Source of the DNA: Micromonospora lupini str. Lupac 08
GTDB taxonomy: Bacteria > Actinomycetota > Actinomycetes > Mycobacteriales > Micromonosporaceae
Length of the DNA stretch: 64,000 nucleotides
Direction: 5' to 3'
Assembly (NCBI RefSeq): GCF_000297395.2
Contig: NZ_HF570108.1
Span: forward strand, 2,015,715 to 2,079,714
Shown here: piece by piece, positions 51,901 through 60,340 of the stretch
Position numbering within the stretch: position 1 is the stretch's first letter
Layout of the letters: every line of letters starts with the position of its first letter
The notes under the pieces: generated by a model
What the model saw: the letters and a program-made list of their open reading frames with translations, nothing else
The model's database searches: none
What the model was told of the DNA's origin: nothing
Position numbers and translations under genes: made by a program

Positions 51901-54748
51901 TCTGGAGCTGCCACCGGCGCAGATGCCGATCAACTTCGCGACCGCCACCGTCCGGGAACTCGCGGAGACGATGGAGACCCTGGCGCGTACGGCCAAAGAC
52001 AGCGACGCCACCGCCACGCCTGTGGTGGCGGGTGTGGCCGGCTGGGCGCGGCCCTGGCGGCTCGACCTCGACGAGGTGCCGTTGCCTGCGGTTCCCGGCG
52101 ACGCCACCGCCGGGAACGGCCGGTGGCACGTGCACGCGGCGGCCGACCACCCGTTCGCCGCGACCCTCGCCGCGTCGCTCGAACAGGCCGGGCTCGGCGG
52201 CGGCGTCCTGGTCTGCCTGCCGCCGGACTGCACCGAGGAGCAACTGGAGCCGGCCCTGCGAGGGGCACAGCAGGCCCTCGCCGCCGGCAGCACCCGCTTC
52301 GTCCTGGTCGGGCACGGCCGGGGCGCGGCGGCCATCGCCAGGACGTTGCACCTCGAGGCGCCGTCCGTGCTGGTCACCGTCGTGCACCTGCCCGCCGCCG
52401 GCGAGTCGGCGGTGGAGCTGGTGGTGCGGGAGGTCGCCGCGACGACAAGCTTCACCGAGGTGCACCACGAGGACGGGGTGCGGCGCGTACCGACGCTCCG
52501 CGCGCTGCCGGTGCGCCCCGCGACCGCGGAGGCTCCGCTCGGCGCGGACGACGTGCTGCTGGTGACCGGCGGGGGCAAGGGCATCACCGCCGAGTGTGCC
52601 CTCGCCCTGGCCACCGACAGCGGTGCCAGTCTGGCGGTGCTGGGCCGTTCCGATCCCGCCGAGGACGCCGAACTGGCCGCGAACCTGGCCCGGATCGCCG
52701 CCGCCGGCGTCACCGTGCGGTACGCCCGCGCCGACGTCACCGACGCGGCCGCCGTCCGGCAGGCGGTGCGGGACCTCTCCGCCGAACTCGGGCCGGTCAC
52801 CGGCGTCCTGCACGGCGCCGGCCGCAACGAACCCGCCGGACTGGCCAGCCTGGACCCGGCCGCGTTCCGCCGCACCCTGGCACCGAAGGTCGACGGCCTG
52901 CGGGCCGTGCTCGACGCGGTCGACAGGTCCCGGCTCCGGCTGCTCGTGACGCTCGGCAGCATCATCGGCCGGGCGGGGCTGCGCGGCGAGGCGCACTACG
53001 CCACCGCCAACGACTGGCTGGCCGAGGAGACCACTGCCTTCTCCCGGGCGTACCCGGACTGCCGCACCCGGTGCCTGGAATGGTCGGTCTGGTCGGGCGT
53101 CGGCATGGGCGAACGGCTGTCGGTCGTCGAGTCGCTCAGCCGCGAGGGCGTCACGCCCATCACCCCCGACCAGGGCATCGCCATCCTGCGGCGTCTGGTC
53201 GCGGACACCACGGCACCTGTCGTGGTGGTGATCAGCGGCCGCACCGAGGGCATCCACACCGTCCGGTACCACCAGCCGGCGCTGCCGCTGCTGCGCTTCG
53301 TCGACCGCGCGCTGGTCCGCTACCACCAGGTCGAACTCGTGGTGGAGACGGAACTCAACGTCGGCACCGACCGCTACCTCGAAGACCACGACCTGGACGG
53401 CAACCTGCTGTTCCCCGCGGTGTTCGGGATGGAGGCCATGGCACAGGTGGCCGCGGCCCTCTCCGGCGCCGACATCGTCCCGGTCATCGAGCGGGCGGAG
53501 TTTTTGCGGCCCATCATCGTCGCGCCGCACGGGCACACGAGGATCCGGGTGGCGGCCCTCGTCACCGACGACGACGTCGTCGAGGTCGCGATCCGCAGCG
53601 AGGAGACCGGTTTCACCGCCGACCACTTCACCGCCCGGCTACGCCTCGGCGCCGACACCGTGCCCGACGGACCTCCGGACCAGGTGCCGGACGGTCTCGC
53701 GCCGGCCTCCATCGCCCCGCTCGACGACCTGTACGGCGGCACCCTGTTCCAGGGCGCCCGGTTCCAGCGGATCCGGCGGTACCACCGGGCCGCCGCCCGT
53801 CACGTGGACGCGGTCGTGGAGGCCGACGACTCGACCGCGTGGTTCGCCCCGTACGTCTCCGCGACGCTGCTGCTGGGCGACCCCGGCGTCCGCGACGCGC
53901 TGATGCACGGCAACCAGGTGTGCGTGCCGGACGCCACGCTGCTGCCCGTCGGCGTGGAACGCATCCACCCCGGCGGGGAGAAGCTGTCGTCCGCCCGCGA
54001 GCTGCGGTACTGCGCCACCGAACGCGAGCGCGACGGCGACACCTACGTCTACGACATCGCCCTACGCACGGAGTCCGGGATGACAGTCGAGCGGTGGGAG
54101 GGGCTGCGGCTGCGCGCGGTCCGCAAGCAGGACGGCGCCGGCCCCTGGGTGGCGCCGCTGCTCGGCCCCTACCTGGAGCGTGGCCTCGGAGACCTCGGGC
54201 TCACCGACGTCGCCGTCGCCATCGAGCCCGACGACCCGTCACCCGAGCCGGGCGAGCACTCCGTCACGCGCCGACGCGACAGCGCCCGCGCCGTCGGGCA
54301 GGCGCTCGGGCGGCCGGTCGAGATCACCTACCGGCCGGACGGTCGACCCGAGGTCGCCGGGGAGCACACCGTCTCGATCGCGCACGGCGCCGGCGTGACG
54401 CTCGCCGTCGCCGGAGCGGGCGTCCTCGGCTGCGACCTGGAGAGCGTGGCGCCGCGCAGCCCGGACGAGTGGAAGGGCCTGCTCGGCCCGCACGCCGCGC
54501 TCGCCGAGCAGCTCGCCGGCGACTCGGGCGAGGACGCCGACACCGCCGCGACCCGGGTCTGGACCGCGGTCGAGGCGATGCAGAAGGCAGGCCTGCCGAT
54601 GCGCGGGCCACTCGTCCTGGGCGGTACGGCTCGTCCGGGCTGGGTGCTCTTCGCCGCCGGCGGCGCTCGGGCCGCCTCGTTCGTCACGAGCCTGCGCGGC
54701 AGCGACGGACGCGTCGTCATCACTGTTCTGGCCGGTGCGGAGGGATGA
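48965..54748 (+). CDS. Enediyne polyketide synthase PKSE (KS-AT-ACP-KR-DH-PPTase)
   Basis: A 1927-residue iterative PKS, the signature enzyme of enediyne pathways, which makes the linear polyene that becomes the enediyne core. Domains: KS (1-460) with active Cys 211 in VDGACSSSLLSV and His in EGHGTGTKVGD and IGHTKAAAG; AT (about 560-880) with GHSLGE, Ser 654; ACP (about 930-1000) with DLHLSS, phosphopantetheine Ser 965 or 966; KR (about 1195-1400) with VTGGGKGIT and Tyr 1345; DH (about 1450-1700) with EDHDLDGNLLFP, His 1475; C-terminal phosphopantetheinyl transferase with GCDLE (1822-1826) and WTAVEAMQK (Trp 1866, Glu 1870, Lys 1874), which activates its own ACP. Every catalytic residue I looked for is present, and the length is typical. 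It overlaps the genes on both sides. Confidence 0.97.
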   Translation: MTSIAVVGMACRYPDARSPQELWENAIAGRRAFRRLPDVRMNADDYFDADPAAPDRFYARNAAVIEGYEFDRVGYKVAGSTYRSTDLAHWLALETAATALADAGFPAGEGLPQERTGVIVGNTLTGEFSRANQMRLRWPYVRRTVAAALRAEGWDDEKLSAFLATYEEAYKSPFPPVNEDTLAGALSNTIAGRICNHFDLKGGGYTVDGACSSSLLSVVTACRALLDGELDVAIAGGVDLSIDPFEVIGFAKTGALATGEMRVYDRASNGFWPGEGCGMLVLMRADQAAEAGHRIYASVAGWGVSSDGRGGITRPEVDGYRLALHRAYDRAGFGIDTVGLFEGHGTGTKVGDTTELTALSSARETANPDAPPAVIGSVKGMIGHTKAAAGVAGFIRAAMAVHHEVLPPSVGSVDPHELLAADGARLRTLRKAEAWPSAVPVRAGITAMGFGGINTHVVLERHGTRRPVPDRRVRTLAASAQDAELLLVDAASARELAVRLAELSTFVSAVSYAELGDLAATLHRDLQDRPFRAAVVASSPEEAQRLLTAAREAVESGETRLIRPDGRFLLGHVSGPARISFLFPGQGSGRGVSGGALRRRFAEVEDVYLRAALPTGSDVVATEVAQPRIVTGSLAGQHALSLLGIEASTAIGHSLGEIVALQWAGVMDSDTLLRVAGVRGRTMAGHSQAGTMADIGAPPETVDGIIAGLPVVVAAYNGPEHTVVSGSVDAIEAVCHKARTAGLNATRLRVSHAFHSPLVAPAADTFADALAGETFHQVGARVVSTVTGEVLPAGTDVRGLLRRQITDPVLFHQAVAFAAKNTDLFVEVGPGRVLTGLATTVTDVPAVAVDTDNDSLASLLQVAGAAYVVGAAPAPAALFDGRFVRPLEVGAEFSFLTSPCEQAPELGAAIERGPAVAPPSTTADPVGVGEESTEDLMRRLTAERAELPIELVRPDSRLLDDLHLSSITIGQVANQLAQRLELPPAQMPINFATATVRELAETMETLARTAKDSDATATPVVAGVAGWARPWRLDLDEVPLPAVPGDATAGNGRWHVHAAADHPFAATLAASLEQAGLGGGVLVCLPPDCTEEQLEPALRGAQQALAAGSTRFVLVGHGRGAAAIARTLHLEAPSVLVTVVHLPAAGESAVELVVREVAATTSFTEVHHEDGVRRVPTLRALPVRPATAEAPLGADDVLLVTGGGKGITAECALALATDSGASLAVLGRSDPAEDAELAANLARIAAAGVTVRYARADVTDAAAVRQAVRDLSAELGPVTGVLHGAGRNEPAGLASLDPAAFRRTLAPKVDGLRAVLDAVDRSRLRLLVTLGSIIGRAGLRGEAHYATANDWLAEETTAFSRAYPDCRTRCLEWSVWSGVGMGERLSVVESLSREGVTPITPDQGIAILRRLVADTTAPVVVVISGRTEGIHTVRYHQPALPLLRFVDRALVRYHQVELVVETELNVGTDRYLEDHDLDGNLLFPAVFGMEAMAQVAAALSGADIVPVIERAEFLRPIIVAPHGHTRIRVAALVTDDDVVEVAIRSEETGFTADHFTARLRLGADTVPDGPPDQVPDGLAPASIAPLDDLYGGTLFQGARFQRIRRYHRAAARHVDAVVEADDSTAWFAPYVSATLLLGDPGVRDALMHGNQVCVPDATLLPVGVERIHPGGEKLSSARELRYCATERERDGDTYVYDIALRTESGMTVERWEGLRLRAVRKQDGAGPWVAPLLGPYLERGLGDLGLTDVAVAIEPDDPSPEPGEHSVTRRRDSARAVGQALGRPVEITYRPDGRPEVAGEHTVSIAHGAGVTLAVAGAGVLGCDLESVAPRSPDEWKGLLGPHAALAEQLAGDSGEDADTAATRVWTAVEAMQKAGLPMRGPLVLGGTARPGWVLFAAGGARAASFVTSLRGSDGRVVITVLAGAEG

Positions 54749-54750
54749 GC

Positions 54751-55191
54751 ATGGAGAGCTACTACGAGCTGCGGCACACCGTCGGGTTCGAGGAGACGAA
54801 CATCGTCGGCAACGTCTACTACGTCAACTACCTGCGGTGGCAGGGCCGCTGCCGGGAGATGTTCCTGAAGGACCGGGCGCCGACGGTCCTCGCCGACCTC
54901 CAGGACGACCTCAAGCTGTTCACGCTCAAGGTCGAGTGTGAGTTCTTCGCCGAGATCACCGCGTTCGACGAGATCGCCGTCCGGATGCGGCTGCTCGAAC
55001 TGGCCCAGACGCAGCTCGAGTTCGGTTTCGACTACGTGCGGACCGGCCCGGCGGGCGAGACCCTCGTCGCCCGCGGCGCCCAGCGCGTCGCCTGCATGCG
55101 CGGCCCGAACAACCGGACCGTTCCCACCCGGGTCCCGGAAGCGCTCGAACGCGCTCTCGAACCCTACGCCGCCGCCGGGGTCCGGCGATGA
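54751..55191 (+). CDS. Enediyne thioesterase E10 (hot-dog fold)
   Basis: A 146-residue acyl-CoA thioesterase-like protein: YYELRHTVGFEETNIVGNVY, YVNYLRWQGRCREMFLKDRA and FFAEITAFDEIAVRMRLLEL are the E10 (SgcE10/CalE7) pattern. It hydrolyses the polyene from the PKSE ACP; the Asn/Tyr and Arg of NVYYVNYLRWQGR lie in the region used by CalE7. ATG 54751 is preferred to ATG 54745, because GGAGGG lies 6 nt before it and touches the other; 54745 would give a 4-nt overlap with PKSE. Either way the gene is translationally coupled to PKSE. Confidence 0.95.
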   Translation: MESYYELRHTVGFEETNIVGNVYYVNYLRWQGRCREMFLKDRAPTVLADLQDDLKLFTLKVECEFFAEITAFDEIAVRMRLLELAQTQLEFGFDYVRTGPAGETLVARGAQRVACMRGPNNRTVPTRVPEALERALEPYAAAGVRR

Positions 55192-55733
55192 CGACCTTCG
55201 GTACGGACGAGTTGGCGGACCCGGTGCTGATGCGCCGCGTCTGCGGGACCTTCGCCACCGGCGTCACGGTGGTCAGCGTCGGCGGGGACGAGCCGCACGC
55301 CATGACCGCGAACTCGTTCAGCGCGGTGTCCCTCGATCCACCGCTGATCCTGGTGTGTGTCGGCCGGGACGCCCTCATGCACCAGGCGCTCAGCCGGGCC
55401 GGCGCGTTCGGCGTCTCCGTGCTGGCCGCCGACCAGGAGGCGGTGGCGCGTTACTACGCCGACCGACGCCGTCCACTCGGGCAGGAACAGTTCGAGTTCA
55501 CCGAGTGGCGGCCGGGCGCGCGCACGGCGGCGCCGTTGCTCGGCGGCGCCGCCGCCCACATCGAGTGCGAGCTCTGGCGGTCGTACGACGGGGGAGACCA
55601 CACGATCTTCCTGGGCCGTCCGTGCGGGATGCGCCGGTACGACGACGGCGACGGCGACGGCGAGGCCCTGGTGTTCCTCGGTGGCCGGTTCCGTCGGCTC
55701 GAGCGGGCGCCGTCGGCGGTGGTGACGTCATGA
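55188..55733 (+). CDS. Flavin reductase (E6-like)
   Basis: A 181-residue flavin reductase-like domain protein: RRVCGTFATGVTVVSVGGDE, SFSAVSLDPPLILVCVGRD and the closing HTIFLGRPCGMR and ALVFLGGRFRRL are typical of the HpaC/SgcE6 type, which supply reduced FMN or FAD to a separate monooxygenase. The group D monooxygenase at 30068 is a possible partner. Start overlaps the E10 stop (ATGA); its own stop overlaps the P450 start. Confidence 0.92.
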   Translation: MTTFGTDELADPVLMRRVCGTFATGVTVVSVGGDEPHAMTANSFSAVSLDPPLILVCVGRDALMHQALSRAGAFGVSVLAADQEAVARYYADRRRPLGQEQFEFTEWRPGARTAAPLLGGAAAHIECELWRSYDGGDHTIFLGRPCGMRRYDDGDGDGEALVFLGGRFRRLERAPSAVVTS

Positions 55734-57088
55734 CCGCCGTCATCCGCCCGGCGCCGTCCCTGCCCGGTCCGTCACGCGCGTCGGCCGTCAGCATGCTCAT
55801 CACGATGGGCCGCGACCGCCTCGGCATGATGACGTCGGCGGCCGCCCGCTACGGCGACGCCGCGCTGCTGCCTGTCGGTCCGAAGGAGCTCTACTTCTTC
55901 AACCACCCCGACCACGCCAAGCACGTGCTCGCCGACAACGCGGCCAATTACCACAAGGGCATCGGTCTGGTGCACGCCCGCCGCGCGCTCGGCGACGGGT
56001 TGCTCACCAGCGAGGGTGAGCTGTGGCGCAAGCAGCGCAGGGTGGCGCAGCCGGCATTCCAGAGCCGGCGCATCGCCGCGCAGGCCGGCATCGTCGCCGA
56101 GGAGGCGATGGCCCTCGTCGCCCGGCTGCGGACGCTCGGCCGCAAAGGCCCGGTGGACGTGCTGCAGGAGATGACGGGTCTGACCCTCGGCGTGCTCGGG
56201 CGCACCCTGCTCGACACCGACCTCGGGCGGTTCCCGTCGATCGGCCGCGACTTCGCCGTGGTGCAGGACCAGGCCATGTTCGAGCTCGCGTCGCTGAGCG
56301 CCGTACCGCCCTGGGTGCCGCTGCCGCGTCAGGTGCGGTTCCGGCAGGCCCGCCGCCGTCTGCAGACGATCGTCGACCAGCTCGTCGCCGAACGCGGGAC
56401 CCACACCGGTGACCGCGACGACGTGCTGTCGCGGCTCATCGTGTCGGCCCGGGCCGAGCCCGACCCCCGGGTCGGCCGGCAGCGGCTGCGCGACGAACTG
56501 GTGACCCTGCTGCTGGCCGGGCACGAGACCACCGCCAGCACGCTGAGCTGGGCGCTGCACCTGATCGACAGGCATCCCGAGGTGCGCCACCGGCTGCGGG
56601 AAGAGGCGATCGCGGTGCTGGGCGACCGGCTGCCGACCTTCGAGGACCTGGGCCGGCTGCGGTACACCGCCATGGTCATCGACGAGGTGGTGCGGATGTA
56701 CCCGCCGGTGTGGATCCTGCCCCGCAAGGCGCTCGCCGCCGACGTGGTGGGTGGCTACCCGGTGCCGGCGGGCGCCGACGTGCTGATCTGCCCCTACACG
56801 CTGCACCGGCACCCGGACTTCTGGGACCAGCCCGAACGCTTCGATCCGGAGCGTTTCGACCCGGCCCGCACCACCGACCGTCCGCGGTACGCCTACATCC
56901 CGTTCGGCGCGGGACCGCGGTTCTGCGTGGGGAACCACCTCGGCCTGATGGAGGCCGCATTCGTTCTCGCCGTACTGGCCCGGGACCTGACGCTCACGAC
57001 TGTCGCCACGCACGACGTCGTACCCGAGCCGATGTTGTCGCTGCGCATACGCGGCGGCCTGCCGATGACCGTGCGTCCGGCGGAGTAG
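55730..57088 (+). CDS. Cytochrome P450 of the enediyne core operon (E7-like)
   Basis: A 452-residue P450, longer at the N-terminus than typical soluble bacterial forms and closer to the CYP102/CYP4-like pattern: FFNHPDHAKHVLADNAANYH, LLTSEGELWRKQRRVAQPAF, I-helix LLLAGHETTASTLSW, DEVVRMYPPVWILPR (ExxR is in EVVR), and heme loop PFGAGPRFCVGNHLG with Cys 399. A P450 is a regular part of 9-membered enediyne cores (E7). Start overlaps the flavin reductase stop by 4 nt. Confidence 0.93.
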   Translation: MTAVIRPAPSLPGPSRASAVSMLITMGRDRLGMMTSAAARYGDAALLPVGPKELYFFNHPDHAKHVLADNAANYHKGIGLVHARRALGDGLLTSEGELWRKQRRVAQPAFQSRRIAAQAGIVAEEAMALVARLRTLGRKGPVDVLQEMTGLTLGVLGRTLLDTDLGRFPSIGRDFAVVQDQAMFELASLSAVPPWVPLPRQVRFRQARRRLQTIVDQLVAERGTHTGDRDDVLSRLIVSARAEPDPRVGRQRLRDELVTLLLAGHETTASTLSWALHLIDRHPEVRHRLREEAIAVLGDRLPTFEDLGRLRYTAMVIDEVVRMYPPVWILPRKALAADVVGGYPVPAGADVLICPYTLHRHPDFWDQPERFDPERFDPARTTDRPRYAYIPFGAGPRFCVGNHLGLMEAAFVLAVLARDLTLTTVATHDVVPEPMLSLRIRGGLPMTVRPAE

Positions 57089-57183
57089 AGGACACCGCCG
57101 GGTGACAGCCGACCGCTCTCACCCACGACCGCACCATCCGACAGCCCGACCCGGCCGGGTCGGGCGCCACCCGAGGGGGATCG

Positions 57184-59154
57184 TTGCCACCGAAACCAGT
57201 GGGTCCGCTGCGCAGACTCATTCCCGTCGTCTTCGTCCTGGTACTCGTCGCGGGGCTGTTCACGATCTCGCGGCTGCCGTCCGCGTCCGCCGCGGACCGA
57301 CGCGCGATGGCGTCACAGTTCGCGTTCACCGAGATGCCCATCGCCCTGCCGCCGGGTCTGCCGCAGCGCACGATCCGGACGGTGAACCCGAAGTACGAGC
57401 ACATCCGGTCCTGGATCTCGTCGGTCGGCGCCGGAGTGGCGGTCAACGACCTCGACGGGCAGGGTGGCGCCAACGACCTGTGCCTCGTCGACCCCCGCAG
57501 CGACAGCGTCGTCGTGACTCCGGCGCCCGGCGGCGGCGCCCGCTACGCGCCGTTCGTGCTGGACCCGGCGCCGTTGCCGATGGGACCGGCCATCGCACCG
57601 ATGGGCTGCACGCCCGGCGACTTCAACGTCGACGGTCGGACGGATCTGCTTGTCGTCTACTGGGGACGGACCCCGGTCGTGTTCCTGCAGACCGGCAACG
57701 CGGCGGGACTGAGCCTCGCGTCGTACCACCCGGTCGAGCTGATCCCGCAGCAGCAGACCACCGACGGCCGCTACCGGGGACCACTGTGGAACACCAACGC
57801 GACAGCGGTCGCCGACTTCGACGGCGACGGCCGGCCCGACATCGGGATCTTCAACTACTTCCCGGACTCCCAGGTGCTCGACGCGCAGGGTCTGCCGAAC
57901 GTGCAGATGAACCACTCCATGTCCCGCGCGCAGAACGCGGGCGGGGCGCACATCCTGCGGTGGACCGCGGCCACCGCCGGCGCCGAGCCGAGTGTCACCT
58001 ACGAGGCGCAGAGCGCGATCGACCCCCGGTACGCCACCGGCTGGACGCTCGCCTCGGCCTCCGCCGACCTCGACGGGGATCTGCTGCCCGAGCTGTACCT
58101 CGCCAACGACTTCGGAAACGACCGCTTCTTCCACAACGTGTCGGCCCCCGGCCGGATCCGGTTCGCCCTGGCGGAGGGCCGCCGCGGCCCGCTGGACCCC
58201 AAGTCGCTTGTCGTCGGTCACGACTCGTTCAAGGGGATGGCCGTCGACTTCGCCGATCTGCGCGGCAGCGGCCGGTTCGACGCCTTCGTCAGCAACATCA
58301 CCGAGTCGTGGGGGCTGGAGGAGAGCAACTTCGTCTGGCAGAACACCGCGGCGAACCCGCAGGAGGCGCGGGAACGGCTCTCCAAGGGCATCGCACCCTT
58401 CGAGAACAAGGCGTCCGCGAAGAACCTCGCCTGGGTGGGCTGGGGCTGGGACGTCAAGATGGCCGACTTCGACAACAGCGGACGGCTCGTCGTGGTGCAG
58501 TCCTGCGGCTTCGTCAAGGGCACTGTCAACCGGTTCAACTGGCTGCAGGAGCTGGCCGCCAGCAACGACCTGATGCTGCGCGAGCCGGACATGTGGCCCA
58601 ACGCGCAACCGGGCGACGACATCGCCGGCTCGAACGCGCTGGCGTTCTGGGCGCCGGAGGACAACGGCCGCTACGTCGACCTGAGTCCGCAGCTCGGACT
58701 CGACGACCGGACCCCGACCCGCGGTATCGCAGTGGGTGACACCGACGGCGACGGCCGCCAGGACTTCGCGGTGGCACGCCAGTGGGGACCGCCCGCCTAC
58801 TACCACAACACCAAGGCGCAGGTCGGCGACTTCCTCGGGCTGCGGCTGCACCGGCCCGCGCTCGCCGCCGCCACGGGCAACGACGCCCGCACCCCGGCGT
58901 ACGGCGCGCAGGCCCGGGTGACCACTGCCGACGGCCGCACCCAGCTCGCCCAGCTCGACGGCGGCGGCGGGCACTCGGGCAAGCGCAGCTTCGACCTGTT
59001 CTTCGGACTCGGTGACCAGGGCGCCACGCCCGTCACCGTCGAACTGAGCTGGCGCGACCTCGACGGCGTCCAGCACCAGCAGACCCTGCCCCTCTCCGCC
59101 GGATGGCACGACCTCACGCTCACCGACCGAGCCCAGGAGCTGACCACACCATGA
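57184..59154 (+). CDS. Enediyne protein E4 (UnbV/ASPIC and FG-GAP repeats)
   Basis: A 656-residue exported protein. An N-terminal signal/anchor (LIPVVFVLVLVAGLFTISRL) precedes FG-GAP-type Ca-binding beta-propeller repeats: GDFNVDGRTDLLVVYWG, ADFDGDGRPDIGIFNYF, ADLDGDLLPELYLANDF, ADFDNSGRLVVVQSCGF and GDTDGDGRQDFAVARQW. An ASPIC/UnbV region (residues about 555-640) follows: YGAQARVTTADGRTQLAQLD. This is E4 of the enediyne cassette; its role is unresolved. The start is TTG 57184 with GAGGGGGA upstream, the only one that gives the signal peptide in full. It overlaps E5 by 4 nt. Confidence 0.94.
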   Translation: MPPKPVGPLRRLIPVVFVLVLVAGLFTISRLPSASAADRRAMASQFAFTEMPIALPPGLPQRTIRTVNPKYEHIRSWISSVGAGVAVNDLDGQGGANDLCLVDPRSDSVVVTPAPGGGARYAPFVLDPAPLPMGPAIAPMGCTPGDFNVDGRTDLLVVYWGRTPVVFLQTGNAAGLSLASYHPVELIPQQQTTDGRYRGPLWNTNATAVADFDGDGRPDIGIFNYFPDSQVLDAQGLPNVQMNHSMSRAQNAGGAHILRWTAATAGAEPSVTYEAQSAIDPRYATGWTLASASADLDGDLLPELYLANDFGNDRFFHNVSAPGRIRFALAEGRRGPLDPKSLVVGHDSFKGMAVDFADLRGSGRFDAFVSNITESWGLEESNFVWQNTAANPQEARERLSKGIAPFENKASAKNLAWVGWGWDVKMADFDNSGRLVVVQSCGFVKGTVNRFNWLQELAASNDLMLREPDMWPNAQPGDDIAGSNALAFWAPEDNGRYVDLSPQLGLDDRTPTRGIAVGDTDGDGRQDFAVARQWGPPAYYHNTKAQVGDFLGLRLHRPALAAATGNDARTPAYGAQARVTTADGRTQLAQLDGGGGHSGKRSFDLFFGLGDQGATPVTVELSWRDLDGVQHQQTLPLSAGWHDLTLTDRAQELTTP

Positions 59155-60206
59155 CGGACGTCAAACGCGCCCCAATGGGCGTGACCACCACGGCCGAGGT
59201 CGCCGACGCGACCCGCAACGGCAGGGGGCCCGATCGGGCACCGGCCGGCGTCGACACGCGACCGCCCGTACCCCGGGTGGACAAGCGGGACCCCCGCTAT
59301 CTGGCCCTGCGGAACTTCGCCATCTCCATGTCCATCCTCAACGTGCTCGGCTACACGGTCCTCGGGTTCGAGCAGCCCTGGACGTGGCCGCTGTTCGCCC
59401 TCGCGATCGGGTACACGGTCGAGATCGCGATCGAGGCGGTCGCCGCCCGCTCCCTGGGTCGCCGACCGGCCTACAGCGGCAACGGCGCGTGGGGCGTCTA
59501 CACGTTCCTGCTGCCGACCCACATCACCGCGCTCGCCGCCAACATGCTGCTGTACGCCAACGACATGTTCTGGCCGATCGCCTTCGCCGTGGTCGTGGCC
59601 GTCGGGCAGAAGGCCGTGCTCCAGGCCCCGATCGCCGGACGCATGCGGCACTTCATGAACCCGTCGAACTTCGGCATCACCATCACACTGCTCGCGTTCT
59701 CCTGGGTGAACGTGGCGCCGCCGTACCACTTCACGGAGAACGTGCCCGACGTCTTCCGGATGTTCATCCCGATGGTCGTGCTCACCGCGGGCACGATCCT
59801 CAACGCGATGCTCACCAAGAAGGTCGCGCTGATCGTGGGCTGGGTCGGCGGCTTCGTCATCCAGGCCCTGATCCGGCACTACGTCTGGGACGTACAGCTC
59901 TGGTCGGCGCTGAGCATCATGACCGGGGTGGCGTTCGTGCTCTTCACCAACTACATGATCACCGACCCGGGCACCACGCCCTCCAAGCCCCGCTTCCAGT
60001 TCATGTTCGGCGCCTCGGTGGCCATGGTGTACGGCGTCCTGATGCTGTTCAACGTCGTCTACACCCTGTTCTTCGCGGTCACGATCGTGTGCCTGGCACG
60101 GGGTCTGTTCTGGTGGGGCAGGTGGCTCGCCGAGCGGCGCGGCACCCGCACCGCGGTGCAACCGGTGCCCCCACCGGCGGCGGTAGAGCTGCCGATCGCC
60201 CGCTGA
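59151..60206 (+). CDS. Enediyne membrane protein E5 (UnbU; NqrB/RnfD-like)
   Basis: A 351-residue polytopic membrane protein with about 8-9 helices, of the E5/UnbU family: YTVEIAIEAVAARSLGRRPA, AYSGNGAWGVYTFLLPTHIT, RMRHFMNPSNFGITITLLAF and TNYMITDPGTTPSKPRFQF. The last, with its DPxTTP pattern, is shared with RnfD/NqrB-type subunits, where a Thr near it carries FMN. Role unknown; always with E3 and E4. Residues 1-45 are a hydrophilic cytoplasmic leader. Translation is coupled to E4 by an ATGA overlap. Confidence 0.94.
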   Translation: MTDVKRAPMGVTTTAEVADATRNGRGPDRAPAGVDTRPPVPRVDKRDPRYLALRNFAISMSILNVLGYTVLGFEQPWTWPLFALAIGYTVEIAIEAVAARSLGRRPAYSGNGAWGVYTFLLPTHITALAANMLLYANDMFWPIAFAVVVAVGQKAVLQAPIAGRMRHFMNPSNFGITITLLAFSWVNVAPPYHFTENVPDVFRMFIPMVVLTAGTILNAMLTKKVALIVGWVGGFVIQALIRHYVWDVQLWSALSIMTGVAFVLFTNYMITDPGTTPSKPRFQFMFGASVAMVYGVLMLFNVVYTLFFAVTIVCLARGLFWWGRWLAERRGTRTAVQPVPPPAAVELPIAR

Positions 60207-60340
60207 CCCCGCCGATCGTCCGCAGACCGGCCGGCCGTCCTCCTCATACGGGAAACCGCAAGCAGGAAGACGACCGGCCGGTCCGCGGCGCGAAGAATCA
60301 GTCGTGCATCCTGCCGTCACCGATTCGGAGAGAGGCTGCC

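Noticed and set aside
50579..53626. 1015-codon open frame on the minus strand
   Set aside because: Antisense to the PKSE; composition is typical of a GC-rich shadow frame and no motif is present.
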